Below, in pieces: positions 63,469 through 64,000 of a stretch of 64,000 bases of DNA. Under the pieces are notes generated by a model that worked only from the letters and a program-made list of their open reading frames with translations, did no database searches and was not told the DNA's origin. Origin of the DNA: Hippophae tibetana (taxonomy: Eukaryota; Streptophyta; Magnoliopsida; Rosales; Elaeagnaceae); NCBI GenBank assembly GCA_037013495.1, contig CM072812.1:60544938-60608937 (forward strand), given 5' to 3'. Position numbers and translations under genes: made by a program. Each line of letters opens with the position of its first letter. Within the stretch, counting starts at the first letter, position 1.

Positions 63469-64000
63469 GCCGTGTCGATGCACGATTTAATAATTTTAAC
63501 AGTTTAACGTTGCAACCCCAATTAATAACTTCTTTATTTTTTAAACTGTGACATGCTGCAACAATCTGATTTTTTTGAAAATAAAAGATAGATTAACACA
63601 CATAAAAAAAAGAACAAAAAAAGATACGAAGAATTTAAAGAAAAATACAATAGGAAATCCAAAAATTAAAACAACGACAACAAAATGGATAGAAACCGCA
63701 AGGGATGAAGGATTAAATTTCTTTCTTTTTATTCTGAATTTTCACTCAAGAATGCAAAAAACATTTAAATAAATATTGTTTTAAATCTAAAATTCAAAAA
63801 TAAAAAAATGAAGACATATAACCTTTTTTTTGCCACCAAGGCTCTCATTCTAAATTATATGTAACCTTTAGGTGAACAACCTTAACTCAACGAAATATTA
63901 ACTATTGAATTGCAAAGAACGTGGTTAAGATGATTAATAAAAAATCCAATAGAAAAAGAACCGAAAACAACGCAATATGGTGAGAACAAAATTTATTACA
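63469..64000 (+). repeat. Higher-order unit 14: W, cut by the window edge
   Basis: This third complete-type W head has 'gaaaccgc' (63693), the 'cactcaagaatgc' cassette and the 'aaccttaactc' tail. It is 1277 bp after the previous W and identical in the parts I compared. The array continues past the edge. Confidence 0.88.

Larger units (their letters stand above)
1..64000 (+). repeat. Satellite DNA array, about 643-bp monomer, spans the whole window
   Basis: The motif 'gccgtgtcg' (or a one-base variant) recurs 99 times, at 439, 1083, 1726, 2373, 3020 and so on to 63469, always on the same strand. The intervals are 632-648 bp. Every interval carries the same ordered landmarks: the anchor dyad, usually the box GTTGCAAC, a T-run before 'aaactgtgacatgctgcaac', an A-rich stretch of about 90 bp, 'ggatagaaaacgcaaggg', a variable cassette, 'gccaccaaggctctc', 'aacctttaggtgaa', 'aagatgattaataaaga', 'tttatgacatcag' and 'ggagtttgggttcc'. 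No stretch over 50 bp falls outside this pattern, so there is no room for a gene or inserted element. Arrays like this are known from eukaryotic heterochromatin. Species and family are not identifiable from what I can see. Confidence 0.98.

Noticed and set aside
1..64000. CENP-B box
   Set aside because: The canonical box needs TTCG followed downstream by CGGG. I saw no CGGG in the monomer in a suitable position; the GC-rich core is absent.
1..64000. CRISPR array
   Set aside because: The period is about 643 bp with no short repeat and unique spacer structure; the entire period is repeated.
1..64000. Nested transposon or LTR element within the array
   Set aside because: Every interval between anchors is 632-648 bp and fully accounted for by monomer sequence, so nothing is inserted.
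1..64000. Inverted monomers or orientation switches
   Set aside because: All 99 anchors read in the same direction.
1..64000. Numerous AATAAA and TATA-like strings as transcription signals
   Set aside because: At about 72% AT these occur often by chance, and no transcript structure is supported.

Overview
The whole 64 kb window is one uninterrupted, head-to-tail satellite DNA array. I anchored it on a conserved 'gccgtgtcg' motif and counted 99 occurrences, from 439 to 63469. Monomer lengths run from 632 to 648 bp (mean about 643 bp), and every monomer has the same orientation. I found no unique DNA, coding gene, tRNA, rRNA, CRISPR array, autonomous mobile element or bacterial regulatory signal. 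A hand count over 46201-46800 gives 165 G+C in 600 bases, about 28% GC. An array this long with layered higher-order repeats is typical of eukaryotic (peri)centromeric or subtelomeric heterochromatin. I do not recognise the family, and the sequence alone does not separate plant from animal. CpG is not visibly depleted, which argues mildly against a heavily CpG-methylated genome or for very recent turnover.

Layout. From 1 to about 19.6 kb the monomers are long (641-648 bp) and varied. Many carry a 'cactcaagaatgc' cassette. This part is a patchwork of segmental duplications: 1-4409 is copied at 17412-21826, a 3220-bp 5-monomer block is repeated in tandem at 4644-10770, and parts of these recur at 11.2-16.3 kb. 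From 19.65 to 28.1 kb a 6-monomer higher-order repeat (about 3866 bp) occurs twice plus a fragment. A contracted 4-monomer version follows at 29.5-32.0 kb. Next come a 2-monomer repeat (1291 bp, 32.9-35.5 kb), a 3-monomer repeat (1926 bp, 35.5-39.4 kb) and a junction zone (39.4-42.9 kb). From 42954 to the right edge the array is a regular higher-order array of 2-monomer (about 1279 bp) and 3-monomer (1927 bp) units. Each complete unit ends in the same short monomer, here called Z.

The most interesting point is that the perfect 8-bp palindrome GTTGCAAC is kept in almost every long monomer, even where the flanking bases have changed. It is removed by one 13-bp deletion in 21 monomers, which include every Z monomer. 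The right-hand array therefore alternates box-plus and box-minus monomers. The layout resembles CENP-B-box alternation in primate alpha satellite, but with an unrelated motif. Short open frames (60-74 codons) on both strands follow from A-rich/T-rich composition and are not annotated as genes. All monomer borders used here are arbitrary (anchor to anchor), and duplication borders are approximate because they were read by eye.
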